A DNA stretch of 64,000 bases, from the NCBI RefSeq assembly GCF_013386825.1, contig NZ_JACARC010000039.1, positions 1 to 64,000 of the forward strand, read 5' to 3'. The DNA comes from Pseudomonas sp. IPO3778 (lineage in GTDB: Bacteria > Pseudomonadota > Gammaproteobacteria > Pseudomonadales > Pseudomonadaceae). This document shows positions 8,778 through 18,186 of this stretch, in pieces. Positions within the stretch are counted from its first letter, which is position 1; the number at the start of each line of letters is the position of its first letter. Below the pieces are notes generated by a model. That model was not told the origin of the DNA. It did no database searches and saw only the letters and a list, made by a program, of their open reading frames with translations. The position numbers and the translations under genes are program-made.

Positions 8778-10382
8778 ATGCGCCATACCACCGTTCTATC
8801 CGCGATATTTGGCACCAGCCTGTTGGCTGTGGCCTCGATGGGCCAGGCGGCCGATAAAAAGAGCCTGGTGTTTTGCTCCGAAGGCAGCCCGGCTGGCTTC
8901 GACACCGCGCAATACACGACGGCTACCGATAACGACGCCGCCGAGCCTATCTACAACCGCCTGGCCGAGTTCGAAAAAGGCGCGACCAATGTCGTTCCAG
9001 GGCTGGCAACCAGTTGGGATATTTCCGAAGACGGTCTGACGTACACCTTCCACCTGCGGGAAGGGGTGAAATTCCATAGCAACAAGGATTTCAAGCCGAC
9101 GCGTGATTTCAACGCCGACGACGTCCTGTTCACCTTCAATCGCATGCTTGACCCCGAATACCCGTTCCGCAAGGCCTACCCCACCGAGTTTCCGTACTTC
9201 AACGGGATGAGCCTGAACAAGAATATCGCGAAGGTCGAGAAAACCGGCCCGCACACCGTGGTGATGACCCTGAACTCGGTCGACGCCGCGTTTATCCAGA
9301 ACATCGCCATGAGCTTCGCCTCGATCCTGTCGGCTGAATACGCCGACCATCTCCTGAAGACCGGCAAGCCCAGCGACATCAACCAGAAGCCGATCGGCAC
9401 CGGGCCGTTCGTGTTCCAGCGGTACCAGAAAGACTCGCAGATTCGCTACACCGGCAACAAACAGTACTGGGACCCGAGCCGCGTGAAGCTCGACCAGCTG
9501 ATTTTTGCGATCAACACCGACGCGTCGGTGCGGGTGCAAAAGCTCAAGGCCGGCGAATGCCAGATCACCCTGCACCCGCGCCCGGCCGACGTCGAAGCCC
9601 TGAAGGCCGACCCGAAGCTGCAATTGCTGACCAAACCCGGCTTCAACCTCGGCTACATCGCCTATAACGTGCGGCACAAGCCCTTCGACCAGCTCGAAGT
9701 GCGCCAGGCCCTGGACATGGCGGTGAACAAGCAGAGCATTCTCAACGCCGTGTACCAGGGTGCGGGGCAACTGGCGGTCAACGCCATGCCGCCGACCCAA
9801 TGGTCTTACGACGACACCATCAAGGACGCCGCCTACAACCCGGAAAAAGCCAAGGAACTGCTCAAGGCTGCCGGCGTGAAGGAAGGCACCGAGATCACCC
9901 TGTGGGCGATGCCGGTGCAACGGCCGTACAACCCCAACGCCAAGTTGATGGCCGAAATGCTTCAAAGCGATTGGGCCAAGATTGGCCTCAAGGTCAAGAT
10001 CGTCAGCTATGAATGGGGCGAGTACATCAAGCGCACCAAGAATGGCGAGCACGACATCAGCCTGATCGGCTGGACCGGCGACAACGGTGACCCGGACAAC
10101 TGGCTGGGCACCCTCTACAGCTGCGACGCCATCGGCGGGAACAACTACTCCATGTGGTGTGACCCGGCGTACGACAAGCTGATCAAGCAAGCCAAGGTCG
10201 TGACCGACCGCGAACAAAGGACGGTTCTGTACAAACAGGCGCAGCAACTGCTTAAAACACAGGTGCCGATCACGCCAGTCGCCCACTCGACGGTCAACCA
10301 GCCGTTAAGCGCCAAAGTCGAAGGGTTCAAAGTCAGCCCCTTCGGCCGCAACGTGTTCTCGGGCGTCAGTATCAACCCATAA
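8778..10382 (+). CDS. dppA: Dipeptide ABC transporter substrate-binding protein (DppA paralogue 3)
   Basis: 534 residues with a signal peptide ending near MGQAA (residue 24). It keeps the SBP_bac_5 pattern (VFCSEGSPAGFDTAQY, GLTYTFHLREGVKFH, GTGPFVFQRY, GDNGDPDNWLGTLYSC), but its N-terminal lobe has NDAAEPIYNRLAEF where siblings 1 and 2 have FDASAETMFNRLTQF. That suggests a shifted ligand preference. It directly precedes the OprD-type porin, in the arrangement I recall for dppA3-opdP of P. aeruginosa. Confidence 0.92.
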   Translation: MRHTTVLSAIFGTSLLAVASMGQAADKKSLVFCSEGSPAGFDTAQYTTATDNDAAEPIYNRLAEFEKGATNVVPGLATSWDISEDGLTYTFHLREGVKFHSNKDFKPTRDFNADDVLFTFNRMLDPEYPFRKAYPTEFPYFNGMSLNKNIAKVEKTGPHTVVMTLNSVDAAFIQNIAMSFASILSAEYADHLLKTGKPSDINQKPIGTGPFVFQRYQKDSQIRYTGNKQYWDPSRVKLDQLIFAINTDASVRVQKLKAGECQITLHPRPADVEALKADPKLQLLTKPGFNLGYIAYNVRHKPFDQLEVRQALDMAVNKQSILNAVYQGAGQLAVNAMPPTQWSYDDTIKDAAYNPEKAKELLKAAGVKEGTEITLWAMPVQRPYNPNAKLMAEMLQSDWAKIGLKVKIVSYEWGEYIKRTKNGEHDISLIGWTGDNGDPDNWLGTLYSCDAIGGNNYSMWCDPAYDKLIKQAKVVTDREQRTVLYKQAQQLLKTQVPITPVAHSTVNQPLSAKVEGFKVSPFGRNVFSGVSINP

Positions 10383-10397
10383 AAAAATAACCGTATT

Positions 10398-10422
10398 GCG
10401 CAGGGCGAGTATTCGCCTTGCT
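10398..10422 (+). terminator. Weak terminator-like hairpin after dppA paralogue 3
   Basis: GCAGGGCGA-GTAT-TCGCCTTGC forms an imperfect stem about 16 bases after the stop, without a clear T-tract. It may let some transcripts continue into the porin gene. Confidence 0.45.
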
Positions 10423-10458
10423 GCAAACGTGCAGCCTTTATTCAGGAATTTTCCCCCG

Positions 10459-10470
10459 GCAAACGTTTGC
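10459..10470. promoter_or_regulatory. Operator-like palindrome upstream of the OprD-family porin
   Basis: GCAAACGTTTGC is a perfect 12-bp palindrome with a central CG, 84 bp before the porin ATG. This is the form of LacI-family operators; the core equals that of the enterobacterial PurR box. The regulator is unknown. Confidence 0.4.
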
Positions 10471-10553
10471 AAGGCTTGAAAGAGTTACACACCCAAATAG
10501 CCGGTTCACCTAAAAAGACCGGCATTAAAAAGAGAACCAAAGGAGCTTCACCC

Positions 10554-11951
10554 ATGAAACTGAGCAGCACCGCGCTTCTGGCCCTGGCCATCAGCAGCAT
10601 CACGGCTAACGCCTACGCTGATCCTGCAAGCCAGGACTTCGTTCCAACCACACTGGCCGGTTCCAGCGCCCAAAGCGAGGCCAAAGGCTTTATCGATGGA
10701 TTCAGCCTGGGCGGCACAACCCGTAACTGGTTCTCCAACGAACAACGCTTCCGCGGCAGCAAGTTCACCTACCAGAAGCACGGCGAAGCCCGTACTGACA
10801 ATTACCGTACCAACTGGGTGCAGGGCACTATCCTCAACGCTACCTCGGGCTTCACCCAAGGCACCGTGGGCGTGAGCACTGAAGTGGCCGTCTACAACGC
10901 AGTGGTCCTGGACAGCAGCAAGCGTGACATCAAGGGCGGTTCCAACCGTACCCTGGCTGACTCCGATGGCGACGCTGTAGACCAGTGGAGCAAACTGGGC
11001 CTGGCCAACGTCAAGTTCCGTGTCTCGAACACCACCTTGACCGCCGGTCGCCAGAACTTCAGCAGCGGCATCGTCGATACCATCGGCAACCGTGCACTGC
11101 CTTCGAGCTTTGAAGGTGTGAGCTTCAACAGCGAAGAGTTCAGCAACCTGTCGTTCCAGGGCGGCGTGTTTGACCGCGTATCCCCACGGACCGAGCAGAG
11201 CCTGTCGAAATTCCGTACTGAATACGGCAATGGCCGCCAGGAAACCGACAAGGTCAACACCTTCGGCGTCAACTACCAGCCGTTCAAGAGCCTGAAAACC
11301 AGCCTGTTTGCCGCCAACGTGGAAGACTTCTGGAACCAGTACTACTTCGGCGCTACCCACGAGCTGGGTGACAGCCAGACCCTGTCGCTGACCACCGGCC
11401 TGAACTACTACAAAACCGTCGACGAAGGCAAAAAGTTGATGGGCAAGATCGACAACGACACCTACTCGCTGTCGTTCGGCCTGACCCACCAGGCTCACAG
11501 CCTGACCTTCTCGTACCAGGCCGTGAACGGCGACGAGTACTTCGACTACCTGCACGAAACCAACGGCATCTACCTGGCGAACTCCCTGACGTCCGACTTT
11601 AACGGCCCGAACGAGAAATCCTTCCAGATCGCCTACGGCCTCAACATGGCCGAATACGGCGTGCCAGGCCTGAAGTTCAACATCTACTCGGCTCGCGGCT
11701 GGGGCATCGACGGCACTCACTACACCGGCGACGGCGGCGTGGCTGGCTTTGCTTACAACGGCATTCAGGCCCAGGACGGCGAGAAACACCAGGAATACGG
11801 CATCGGCACTTCCTACGCCGTGCAGAGCGGCCCGCTCAAGGCCACCACCATCCGTGGTACCTATGTGACTCACCGTGCCAGCGCCAACCAGGCTGACGGC
11901 AACCTGCGTGAGTTCCGTCTGGTCACCACCATCCCGTTCAACATTCTTTAA
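10554..11951 (+). CDS. opdP: OprD-family outer-membrane porin (OpdP-like, dipeptide uptake)
   Basis: 465 residues from the ATG following AAAGGAGCTTCACCC. The signal peptide is cleaved near NAYA-DP (residue 22). The OprD pattern is clear: an N-terminal SFIDGFSLGGTTRNWF-like strand, the RTNWVQGTILNATSGFTQGTVG segment, many alternating aromatic strands, and a C-terminal REFRLVTTIPFNIL ending. OprD porins are 18-stranded, substrate-specific channels for small carboxylate-bearing solutes. Its place among dppA genes and upstream of dppBCDF indicates di- or tripeptide entry, as for OpdP. The symbol rests on this context. Confidence 0.85.
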   Translation: MKLSSTALLALAISSITANAYADPASQDFVPTTLAGSSAQSEAKGFIDGFSLGGTTRNWFSNEQRFRGSKFTYQKHGEARTDNYRTNWVQGTILNATSGFTQGTVGVSTEVAVYNAVVLDSSKRDIKGGSNRTLADSDGDAVDQWSKLGLANVKFRVSNTTLTAGRQNFSSGIVDTIGNRALPSSFEGVSFNSEEFSNLSFQGGVFDRVSPRTEQSLSKFRTEYGNGRQETDKVNTFGVNYQPFKSLKTSLFAANVEDFWNQYYFGATHELGDSQTLSLTTGLNYYKTVDEGKKLMGKIDNDTYSLSFGLTHQAHSLTFSYQAVNGDEYFDYLHETNGIYLANSLTSDFNGPNEKSFQIAYGLNMAEYGVPGLKFNIYSARGWGIDGTHYTGDGGVAGFAYNGIQAQDGEKHQEYGIGTSYAVQSGPLKATTIRGTYVTHRASANQADGNLREFRLVTTIPFNIL

Positions 11952-11961
11952 TCAGCGCCAG

Positions 11962-11996
11962 GTAGGCGGCGGGCTCAGGACGAGCCTGCCGCCTAC
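11962..11996 (+). terminator. Terminator-like hairpin after the porin
   Basis: A 15-bp stem with one G-T pair, 11962-11976 against 11982-11996, with a 5-base loop, ten bases after the porin stop and 37 bases before the next ATG. The U-tract is weak (GCTTGT). Confidence 0.65.
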
Positions 11997-12032
11997 GCTT
12001 GTCTGGTCCAATCGATTGCAGAGGGCTCTTAG

Positions 12033-13631
12033 ATGAAAATGCTCCCGTTACAAGCTGCCATTGCCGCTGCGCTGTTGAGCGTCGCTGTCGGCATTTCGGC
12101 CAAACCGTTGGTCGTCTGCACCGAAGCCAGCCCGGAAGGTTTCGACCCGGTTCTGTACACCACGGCCGTCACCTCGGACGCCGCGGCTGAAACCATGTTC
12201 AACCGCCTGGTGGACTTCAAGCCCGGGACCACCGAAGTGGTGCCTGCCCTGGCCAAAGACCTGCCGGAAATCAGCGCCGATGGCCTGACCTACACCTTTC
12301 ACCTGCGTGACGACATCAAGTTCCACACCACCGACTACTTCAAACCCACGCGCAACATGAATGCCGACGACGTGCTTTGGAGCTTCCAGCGCCAGCTGGA
12401 CCCGAATCACCCGTGGCACAACAAGTCCAACGTGGGCTACCCGTACTTTGAAAGCATGGGCTTCAAGGAACTGCTCAAGAGCGTAACCAAGACCGACGAT
12501 CACACCGTGGTCTTCACCCTGACCCGCCCTGAAGCACCGTTCCTGGCCGACCTGGCCATGGCGTTTTCCTCGATTCACTCCGCCGAATACGCCGACCAGT
12601 TGCTCAAGTCCGGCAAGACCGATGACCTGAACGCCAAGCCCATCGGCACCGGCCCGTTCATCTTCACCCGCTATGCCAAAGACGCCCAAGTGCGCTTCAA
12701 GGCTAACCCGGACTACTTCCGTGGCAAGCCGCCGGCCGATCCGCTGATCCTGGCCATCACCACCGACAACAACGTGCGCCTGCAAAAACTCAAGGCCAAC
12801 GAATGCCAGATCGCGCTGTATCCGAAACCGGATGACGTGCCGAGCATGAAGGCTGATCCAAACCTGAAAGTCGCGGAACTGGCGGCGATGACCACCGCCT
12901 ACACCGCCATGAACACCACCCACAAGTACATGAGCGACGCGCGGGTGCGTCACGCGATCAACATCGCGTTCGACAAGAAAGGCTACAACGAGTCCCTGTA
13001 CGGCAAAGGCAACGCCATCGACGCCACCGGGCCTTACCCGCCAACCCTGCTGGGCTTCAGCGACAAGCTGAAGAACCCGCCACGCGACCTGGACAAGGCC
13101 CGCGCCCTGCTCAAGGAAGCCGGCGTACCGGAAGGTACCGAGTTCACCCTGTTCACCCGCAACGGCGGCGGCCCGACCAACCCCAACCCGATGCTCGGCG
13201 CCCAGCGCATGCAGGCGGATTTGGCGCAAATCGGCCTGAAAGTGAACATCAAGGTCATGGAGTGGGGCGAAATGCTCAAACGCGCCAAGAATGGCGAACA
13301 TGACATGGTTTCCGCCGGCTGGGCCGGGGATAACGGGGACCCGGATAACTTCCTCACCCCGAACTTGAGTTGCGATGCAGCGAAAAACGGCGAAAACTAC
13401 GCCCGCTGGTGTAACAAGGAGTTTCAAGACTTGATCGACAAGGCGCGCGCCATCGCTGAACCCGCACAGCGCGCTGCACTCTATGAACAAGCCATGGACG
13501 TTTTCGACAAGGACCAACCGTGGATTCCCATGGCTTACCCGAAAATGTTCACCGCCATGCGTAAAAACGTCGAGGGTTATACCCAAAGCCCTCTGACCAC
13601 AAATAACTTCGCCACCACCCAGGTGAAGTAG
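12033..13631 (+). CDS. dppA: Dipeptide ABC transporter substrate-binding protein (DppA paralogue 4)
   Basis: 532 residues with a signal peptide ending near GISAKP (residue 22-24). It has the SBP_bac_5 fold with the GLTYTFHLRDDIKFH, GTGPFIFTRY and AGDNGDPDNFL motifs. It is the most divergent of the four: DTNDLNAKPIG-type spacing is kept, but the C-terminus (YTQSPLTTNNFATTQVK) lacks the ISPFG-FYGVS ending of its siblings. It sits immediately upstream of dppB, separated by a 74-bp gap with a perfect hairpin, so it probably starts the permease operon. Confidence 0.92.
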   Translation: MKMLPLQAAIAAALLSVAVGISAKPLVVCTEASPEGFDPVLYTTAVTSDAAAETMFNRLVDFKPGTTEVVPALAKDLPEISADGLTYTFHLRDDIKFHTTDYFKPTRNMNADDVLWSFQRQLDPNHPWHNKSNVGYPYFESMGFKELLKSVTKTDDHTVVFTLTRPEAPFLADLAMAFSSIHSAEYADQLLKSGKTDDLNAKPIGTGPFIFTRYAKDAQVRFKANPDYFRGKPPADPLILAITTDNNVRLQKLKANECQIALYPKPDDVPSMKADPNLKVAELAAMTTAYTAMNTTHKYMSDARVRHAINIAFDKKGYNESLYGKGNAIDATGPYPPTLLGFSDKLKNPPRDLDKARALLKEAGVPEGTEFTLFTRNGGGPTNPNPMLGAQRMQADLAQIGLKVNIKVMEWGEMLKRAKNGEHDMVSAGWAGDNGDPDNFLTPNLSCDAAKNGENYARWCNKEFQDLIDKARAIAEPAQRAALYEQAMDVFDKDQPWIPMAYPKMFTAMRKNVEGYTQSPLTTNNFATTQVK

Positions 13632-13643
13632 ATAAGAAACGCT

Positions 13644-13669
13644 CGGCACCGTCGACATTGACGGTGCCG
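13644..13669 (+). promoter_or_regulatory. Perfect hairpin between dppA paralogue 4 and dppB
   Basis: CGGCACCGTC (13644-13653), loop GACATT, then GACGGTGCCG (13660-13669). It has no T-tract. A hairpin here would protect the binding-protein mRNA and reduce permease mRNA, as in other binding-protein operons; that role is inferred. Confidence 0.6.
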
Positions 13670-13705
13670 GACCTGCCTAACCGGCTGATTGAGGTACACA
13701 ACAAG

Positions 13706-14716
13706 ATGTTTAGTTTTATTGCCCGCCGATTGGGGTTATTGATCCCCACGTTTTTCGGCATCACCTTGCTGACTTTCGCGTTGATTCGCATGATCCCTGG
13801 CGACCCCGTCGAAGTCATGATGGGCGAACGACGAGTCGACCCCGAGATGCACGCTCAGGCAATGGAACGCCTTGGTCTGAATAAACCGCTGTATGCGCAA
13901 TACCTGGATTATGTCGGCAAGCTCGCCCACGGCGACCTCGGCGAATCCCTGCGCACCCGTACCAGCGTGTGGACTGAATTCACCGCCCTTTTCCCGGCGA
14001 CCCTGGAACTGTCCATGGCCGCCCTGTTGTTCGCCGGCATCCTGGGGCTGTTAGCCGGGGTGATCGCGGCCTTGAAGCGAGGATCCCTGTTCGACCATGG
14101 GGTGATGGGCATCTCCCTGGCGGGATATTCGATGCCGATCTTCTGGTGGGGCCTGATCCTGATCATGTTCTTCTCCGTGAGCCTGGGCTGGACGCCCGTG
14201 TCGGGACGGATCGACCTGCTCTACGACATCGAGCCGCGCACCGGCTTCATGCTGGTGGACACCCTGCTGGCGGGCGAAACGGATGCGTTCTGGGACGCCC
14301 TGCATCACCTGATCCTGCCGGCCATCGTGCTCGGCACCATCCCGCTGGCCGTTATCGCGCGGATGACCCGTTCGTCGATGCTTGAAGTGCTGCGCGAAGA
14401 CTACATCCGTACCGCCAAGGCCAAAGGCCTGTCGCCGGCACGCGTGGTGTTCGTCCACGGCCTGCGGAATGCCTTGATCCCGGTCCTCACCGTGGTCGGC
14501 CTGCAAGTCGGCACGCTGCTGGCCGGTGCGGTCCTGACCGAAACCATTTTCTCGTGGCCCGGCATCGGCAAATGGCTCATCGAAGCCATTGGCGCACGGG
14601 ACTATCCCGTGGTGCAGAACGGCATTCTGTTAATCGCCTGCCTGGTGATTCTGGTGAACTTCGTGGTGGATATCCTCTACGGCTTCGCCAACCCACGCAT
14701 CCGTCACCAGCGCTGA
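13706..14716 (+). CDS. dppB: Dipeptide ABC transporter permease DppB
   Basis: 336 residues from MFSFIARRLGLLIPTFFGI, the family N-terminus; an upstream in-frame ATG at 13658 lies in the hairpin region and is less likely. It has six membrane segments (about 9-30, 100-125, 135-160, 200-225, 250-275, 300-322) and the BPD_transp_1 EAA loop around REDYIRTAKAKGLSP. It pairs with DppC to form the inner-membrane channel. An insertion of about 30 residues (SLGWTPVSGRIDLLYDIEPR region) is normal for DppB. Confidence 0.95.
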   Translation: MFSFIARRLGLLIPTFFGITLLTFALIRMIPGDPVEVMMGERRVDPEMHAQAMERLGLNKPLYAQYLDYVGKLAHGDLGESLRTRTSVWTEFTALFPATLELSMAALLFAGILGLLAGVIAALKRGSLFDHGVMGISLAGYSMPIFWWGLILIMFFSVSLGWTPVSGRIDLLYDIEPRTGFMLVDTLLAGETDAFWDALHHLILPAIVLGTIPLAVIARMTRSSMLEVLREDYIRTAKAKGLSPARVVFVHGLRNALIPVLTVVGLQVGTLLAGAVLTETIFSWPGIGKWLIEAIGARDYPVVQNGILLIACLVILVNFVVDILYGFANPRIRHQR

Positions 14717-14720
14717 GATC

Positions 14721-15638
14721 ATGACCATGACCACACCTACTTCCGCGGTAGCAGTCGATCAAAGCCTGCTGTACCCGTCCCCGTACAAAGAATTCTGGCA
14801 AGCCTTTTCCAAGAACAAGGGCGCCGTAGCCGGCCTGTTGTTCATGTTGCTGGTGGTGTTTTGCGCCATCTTCGCCCCTTGGGTGGCTCCGCATAACCCG
14901 AGCGAGCAATACCGTGACTTCCTGCTGACCCCGCCGGCCTGGCTGGAAGGTGGGCAGATCCAGTTCCTGCTGGGCACCGACGAACTGGGCCGTGACCTGC
15001 TGTCGCGCCTGATCCAGGGTTCACGCCTGTCGTTGCTGATCGGCTTGTCGTCGGTGGTGATGTCGTTGATCCCGGGGATCCTGCTGGGTCTGTTCGCCGG
15101 TTTCTTCCCGCGCCTGCTCGGCCCGACCATCATGCGCTTGATGGACATCATGCTGGCCCTGCCGTCGCTGCTGCTGGCCGTCGCCATTGTGGCAATCCTC
15201 GGCCCTGGCCTGATCAACACCGTGATCGCGATTGCGATCGTGTCGCTGCCGTCCTATGTCCGTCTGACCCGCGCAGCGGTGATGGGCGAACTGAACCGTG
15301 ACTACGTGACCGCCGCCCGCCTCGCCGGCGCCGGCCTGCCGCGCCTGATGTTCGTCACCGTGCTGCCCAACTGCATGGCGCCGCTGATCGTTCAGGCCAC
15401 CTTGAGTTTCTCCTCGGCGATTCTCGATGCCGCAGCCCTTGGCTTCCTGGGCCTTGGCGTACAACCGCCAACCCCGGAGTGGGGCACCATGCTGGCTTCG
15501 GCCCGTGACTACATCGAACGCGCCTGGTGGGTCGTGAGCCTGCCCGGTTTGACCATTTTGCTCAGCGTGCTGGCAATCAACCTGATGGGCGACGGTCTGC
15601 GCGATGCGCTGGACCCGAAACTCAAGAATGCCGCCTGA
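14721..15638 (+). CDS. dppC: Dipeptide ABC transporter permease DppC
   Basis: 305 residues starting four bases after dppB. An OppC_N-type cytoplasmic segment ([19 protein letters not shown]) precedes the first membrane helix. The conserved [15 protein letters not shown] block near residue 78 and the EAA loop ([20 protein letters not shown]) are present. It is the second half of the permease dimer. Confidence 0.95.
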   Translation: MTMTTPTSAVAVDQSLLYPSPYKEFWQAFSKNKGAVAGLLFMLLVVFCAIFAPWVAPHNPSEQYRDFLLTPPAWLEGGQIQFLLGTDELGRDLLSRLIQGSRLSLLIGLSSVVMSLIPGILLGLFAGFFPRLLGPTIMRLMDIMLALPSLLLAVAIVAILGPGLINTVIAIAIVSLPSYVRLTRAAVMGELNRDYVTAARLAGAGLPRLMFVTVLPNCMAPLIVQATLSFSSAILDAAALGFLGLGVQPPTPEWGTMLASARDYIERAWWVVSLPGLTILLSVLAINLMGDGLRDALDPKLKNAA

Positions 15639-15648
15639 GGAGATTCCC

Positions 15649-16617
15649 ATGTCACTGCTAGAAATCAAGAATCTCAATGTCCGCTTCGGCGACAAGACCG
15701 CCGTGCCGGTGGTCGATGGCCTCGACATCTCCGTCGACAAAGGCGAAGTACTGGCGATCGTTGGCGAGTCGGGCTCGGGTAAATCCGTGACCATGATGGC
15801 GCTGATGGGCCTGATCGAGCACCCCGGCATCGTCACCGCCGACGCCCTGAACTTCGACGGCAAAGACATGCTCAAGCTGAGCAACCGTCAGCGTCGGCAG
15901 ATCGTCGGCAAAGACCTGGCCATGGTGTTCCAGGACCCGATGACGGCCCTGAACCCCAGCTACACCGTGGGTTTCCAGATCGAAGAAGTGCTGCGCCTGC
16001 ACCTGAAAATGTCTGGCAAGCAAGCGCGCAAGCGTGCCATCGAACTGCTCGAAAAGGTGGAAATTCCAGGCGCAGCCAGCCGAATGGATGCCTACCCGCA
16101 CCAGCTGTCCGGTGGTATGAGCCAGCGTGTGGCTATCGCCATGGCCATTGCCGGCGAGCCCAAGCTGCTGATCGCCGATGAACCCACCACCGCACTCGAC
16201 GTGACCATCCAGGCCCAGATCATGGACCTGCTGCTGGCCTTGCAGAAAGAGCAGAACATGGGCCTGGTACTGATCACCCACGACCTCGCGGTGGTGGCCG
16301 AAACCGCCCAGCGCGTGTGCGTGATGTACGCCGGCCAGGCCGTGGAAGTCGGCCAGGTGCCGCAGTTGTTCGACATCCCGGCACACCCGTACAGCGAAGC
16401 GCTGCTCAAGGCGATTCCCGAGCACAGCCTGGGCGCCACACGCCTGGCCACGCTGCCGGGTATTGTTCCTGGCCGTTATGACCGCCCGCAAGGTTGCCTG
16501 CTGTCGCCACGCTGCCCATATGTGCAGGAATCCTGCCGCGCCCAACGCCCGGGCCTTGACCCGAAAAGCAACAGCCTCGCTCGCTGCTTCTACCCGCTGA
16601 ATCAGGAGGTGGCGTAA
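15649..16617 (+). CDS. dppD: Dipeptide ABC transporter ATPase DppD
   Basis: 322 residues from [11 protein letters not shown], preceded by a GAGGAG site 10 bases after dppC. Walker A GESGSGKS is near residue 38, the signature [14 protein letters not shown] follows, and Walker B is [12 protein letters not shown]. The C-terminal oligo_HPY extension carries four cysteines ([17 protein letters not shown] and ARCFYP), which in this family can bind an Fe-S cluster. It acts with DppF as the heterodimeric motor. Confidence 0.95.
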   Translation: MSLLEIKNLNVRFGDKTAVPVVDGLDISVDKGEVLAIVGESGSGKSVTMMALMGLIEHPGIVTADALNFDGKDMLKLSNRQRRQIVGKDLAMVFQDPMTALNPSYTVGFQIEEVLRLHLKMSGKQARKRAIELLEKVEIPGAASRMDAYPHQLSGGMSQRVAIAMAIAGEPKLLIADEPTTALDVTIQAQIMDLLLALQKEQNMGLVLITHDLAVVAETAQRVCVMYAGQAVEVGQVPQLFDIPAHPYSEALLKAIPEHSLGATRLATLPGIVPGRYDRPQGCLLSPRCPYVQESCRAQRPGLDPKSNSLARCFYPLNQEVA

Positions 16618-17588
16618 TGGCCGTCGTACTTACCGCCCGCGACCTGACCCGTCACTACGAAGTGTCCCGTGGCCTGTTCAAGGGCCACGCCCTGGTGCGT
16701 GCGCTCAATGGCGTGTCGTTTGAACTGGAAGCCGGCAAGACCCTCGCGGTCGTGGGCGAATCCGGTTGCGGCAAATCCACCCTGGCCCGCGCCCTGACAC
16801 TGATTGAAGAACCGTCTTCCGGCTCGCTGAAAATCGCGGGGCAAGAAGTCACCGGTGCCGACAAGGCCCAGCGCAAGCAATTGCGCAAAGACGTGCAGAT
16901 GGTGTTCCAGAGCCCGTACGCCTCGCTGAACCCGCGCCAGAAGGTCGGTGACCAACTGGGTGAGCCGCTGCTGATCAACACCAACCTGTCCGCCGCCGAG
17001 CGCCGGGAAAAGGTCCAGGCGATGATGAAGCAAGTGGGCCTGCGCCCTGAGCATTATCAGCGCTACCCGCACATGTTCTCCGGTGGCCAGCGCCAGCGGA
17101 TCGCACTGGCCCGGGCGATGATGCTGCAACCCAAGGTGCTGGTAGCGGACGAACCGACCTCGGCCCTCGACGTGTCGATCCAGGCCCAGGTGCTGAACCT
17201 GTTCATGGACCTGCAGCAGGAATTCAACACCGCCTATGTGTTCATCTCCCACAACCTCGCGGTGGTGCAGCACGTCGCCGATGACGTGATGGTGATGTAC
17301 CTCGGCCGTCCGGTGGAAGTGGGCCCCAAGCACGACATCTATGCGCGCCCGCTGCACCCGTACACCCAGGCCCTGCTGTCGGCGACCCCGACCATTCATC
17401 CGGATCCCAACAAACCGAAGATCAAAATCGTCGGCGAGTTGCCCAATCCATTGAACCCGCCGTCCGGCTGCGCGTTCCACAAGCGCTGCCCCTACGCGAC
17501 CCAACTGTGCAGCACCGATGAACCGCTGCTGCGACCACTCGACAACCGCCAGGTGGCGTGCCACTACGCGGAGCAATTTTTGGTCTGA
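16617..17588 (+). CDS. dppF: Dipeptide ABC transporter ATPase DppF
   Basis: 323 residues; its ATG shares one base with the dppD stop. Walker A GESGCGKS, signature FSGGQRQRIALARAMM, Walker B VLVADEPTSALD, and oligo_HPY cysteines in SGCAFHKRCPYATQLC. It is the last gene of the operon. Confidence 0.95.
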   Translation: MAVVLTARDLTRHYEVSRGLFKGHALVRALNGVSFELEAGKTLAVVGESGCGKSTLARALTLIEEPSSGSLKIAGQEVTGADKAQRKQLRKDVQMVFQSPYASLNPRQKVGDQLGEPLLINTNLSAAERREKVQAMMKQVGLRPEHYQRYPHMFSGGQRQRIALARAMMLQPKVLVADEPTSALDVSIQAQVLNLFMDLQQEFNTAYVFISHNLAVVQHVADDVMVMYLGRPVEVGPKHDIYARPLHPYTQALLSATPTIHPDPNKPKIKIVGELPNPLNPPSGCAFHKRCPYATQLCSTDEPLLRPLDNRQVACHYAEQFLV

Positions 17589-17593
17589 CGTGC

Positions 17594-17628
17594 AAAAAAA
17601 ATGCTCTGGAGGGTGAGTCCAGAGCATT
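17594..17628 (-). terminator. Bidirectional terminator between dppF and the acidic protein gene
   Basis: An 11-bp stem AATGCTCTGGA (17600-17610) / TCCAGAGCATT (17618-17628) with an 8-base A-run on its left. It is a classical terminator for the minus-strand gene and probably also ends dppF transcripts. Confidence 0.85.
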
Positions 17629-17701
17629 CCCGTGTTCTACAGCCCTTCTCGTCGGATAGCGCATCTGTCCGGCAAGAGGGGCTTTCTTTTGCCTGCGCTA
17701 C

Positions 17702-17977
17702 TTACGTATCGCTGTCGCCATCGTTGTAGGTGTCGCTGTCTTCGCCGTCATTGTCCGGGTTTTCAGCGTCGTCATCGTCCTTGGAGCCGCCCTGATCCTC
17801 GTCCCCTGGCTCGGACTCACTCTTGGCCAACTGCAAGCCACCCGCCTGCACCGTCTTCGCCGCCACAAACCCCGCGCCATGGCTTTGCGCAGCCGTATTG
17901 GCCCACGCGGCAGACATGCCCAGTGACATCATCACCAGCACTTTGAGCAACAGCACCACACGTTGAAAGATACTCAT
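17702..17977 (-). CDS. Small secreted, highly acidic protein of unknown function
   Basis: 91 residues. A Sec signal peptide or membrane anchor covers residues 1-27 (VVLLLKVLVMMSLGMSAAWA). The mature part is about 64 residues, and its last 40 are dominated by Asp, Glu, Ser, Gly and Asn in short D-x-D repeats (SKDDDDAENPDND, GEDSDTYNDGDSD). I do not recognise a family. Asp-rich stretches of this kind can bind calcium or be disordered. The gene has its own terminator and is flanked upstream by a REPIN. The ribosome site (GGCGGAA) is moderate. It is a plausible real gene because of the clean signal sequence and terminator. Confidence 0.6.
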   Translation of the reverse strand: MSIFQRVVLLLKVLVMMSLGMSAAWANTAAQSHGAGFVAAKTVQAGGLQLAKSESEPGDEDQGGSKDDDDAENPDNDGEDSDTYNDGDSDT

Positions 17978-18075
17978 GGTCGAATTCCGCCCAGTCAGGA
18001 GTTGAATTGCGTACGACAACTATCCGCCGTCGCCTTGCTTCAAGCTAGTCCCGAACTGAAGTTTTCGCCACCCCT

Positions 18076-18173
18076 GTGGGAGCGGGCTTGCTCGCGAAGG
18101 TCGTCAACGATGACGTGGTAAACCTGGGTAAACGCGGTGCCCGTGAGTGCTTCGCGAGCAAGCTCGCGCCTAC
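18076..18173. repeat. REPIN (paired REP palindromes)
   Basis: GTGGGAGCGGGCTTGCTCGC begins at 18076 and an inverted, slightly diverged partner ends at 18173. The spacer contains gtcgtcaacgat, shared with copies at 46306 and 51166. Confidence 0.85.
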
Positions 18174-18186
18174 AGGGCGCCCAAAC

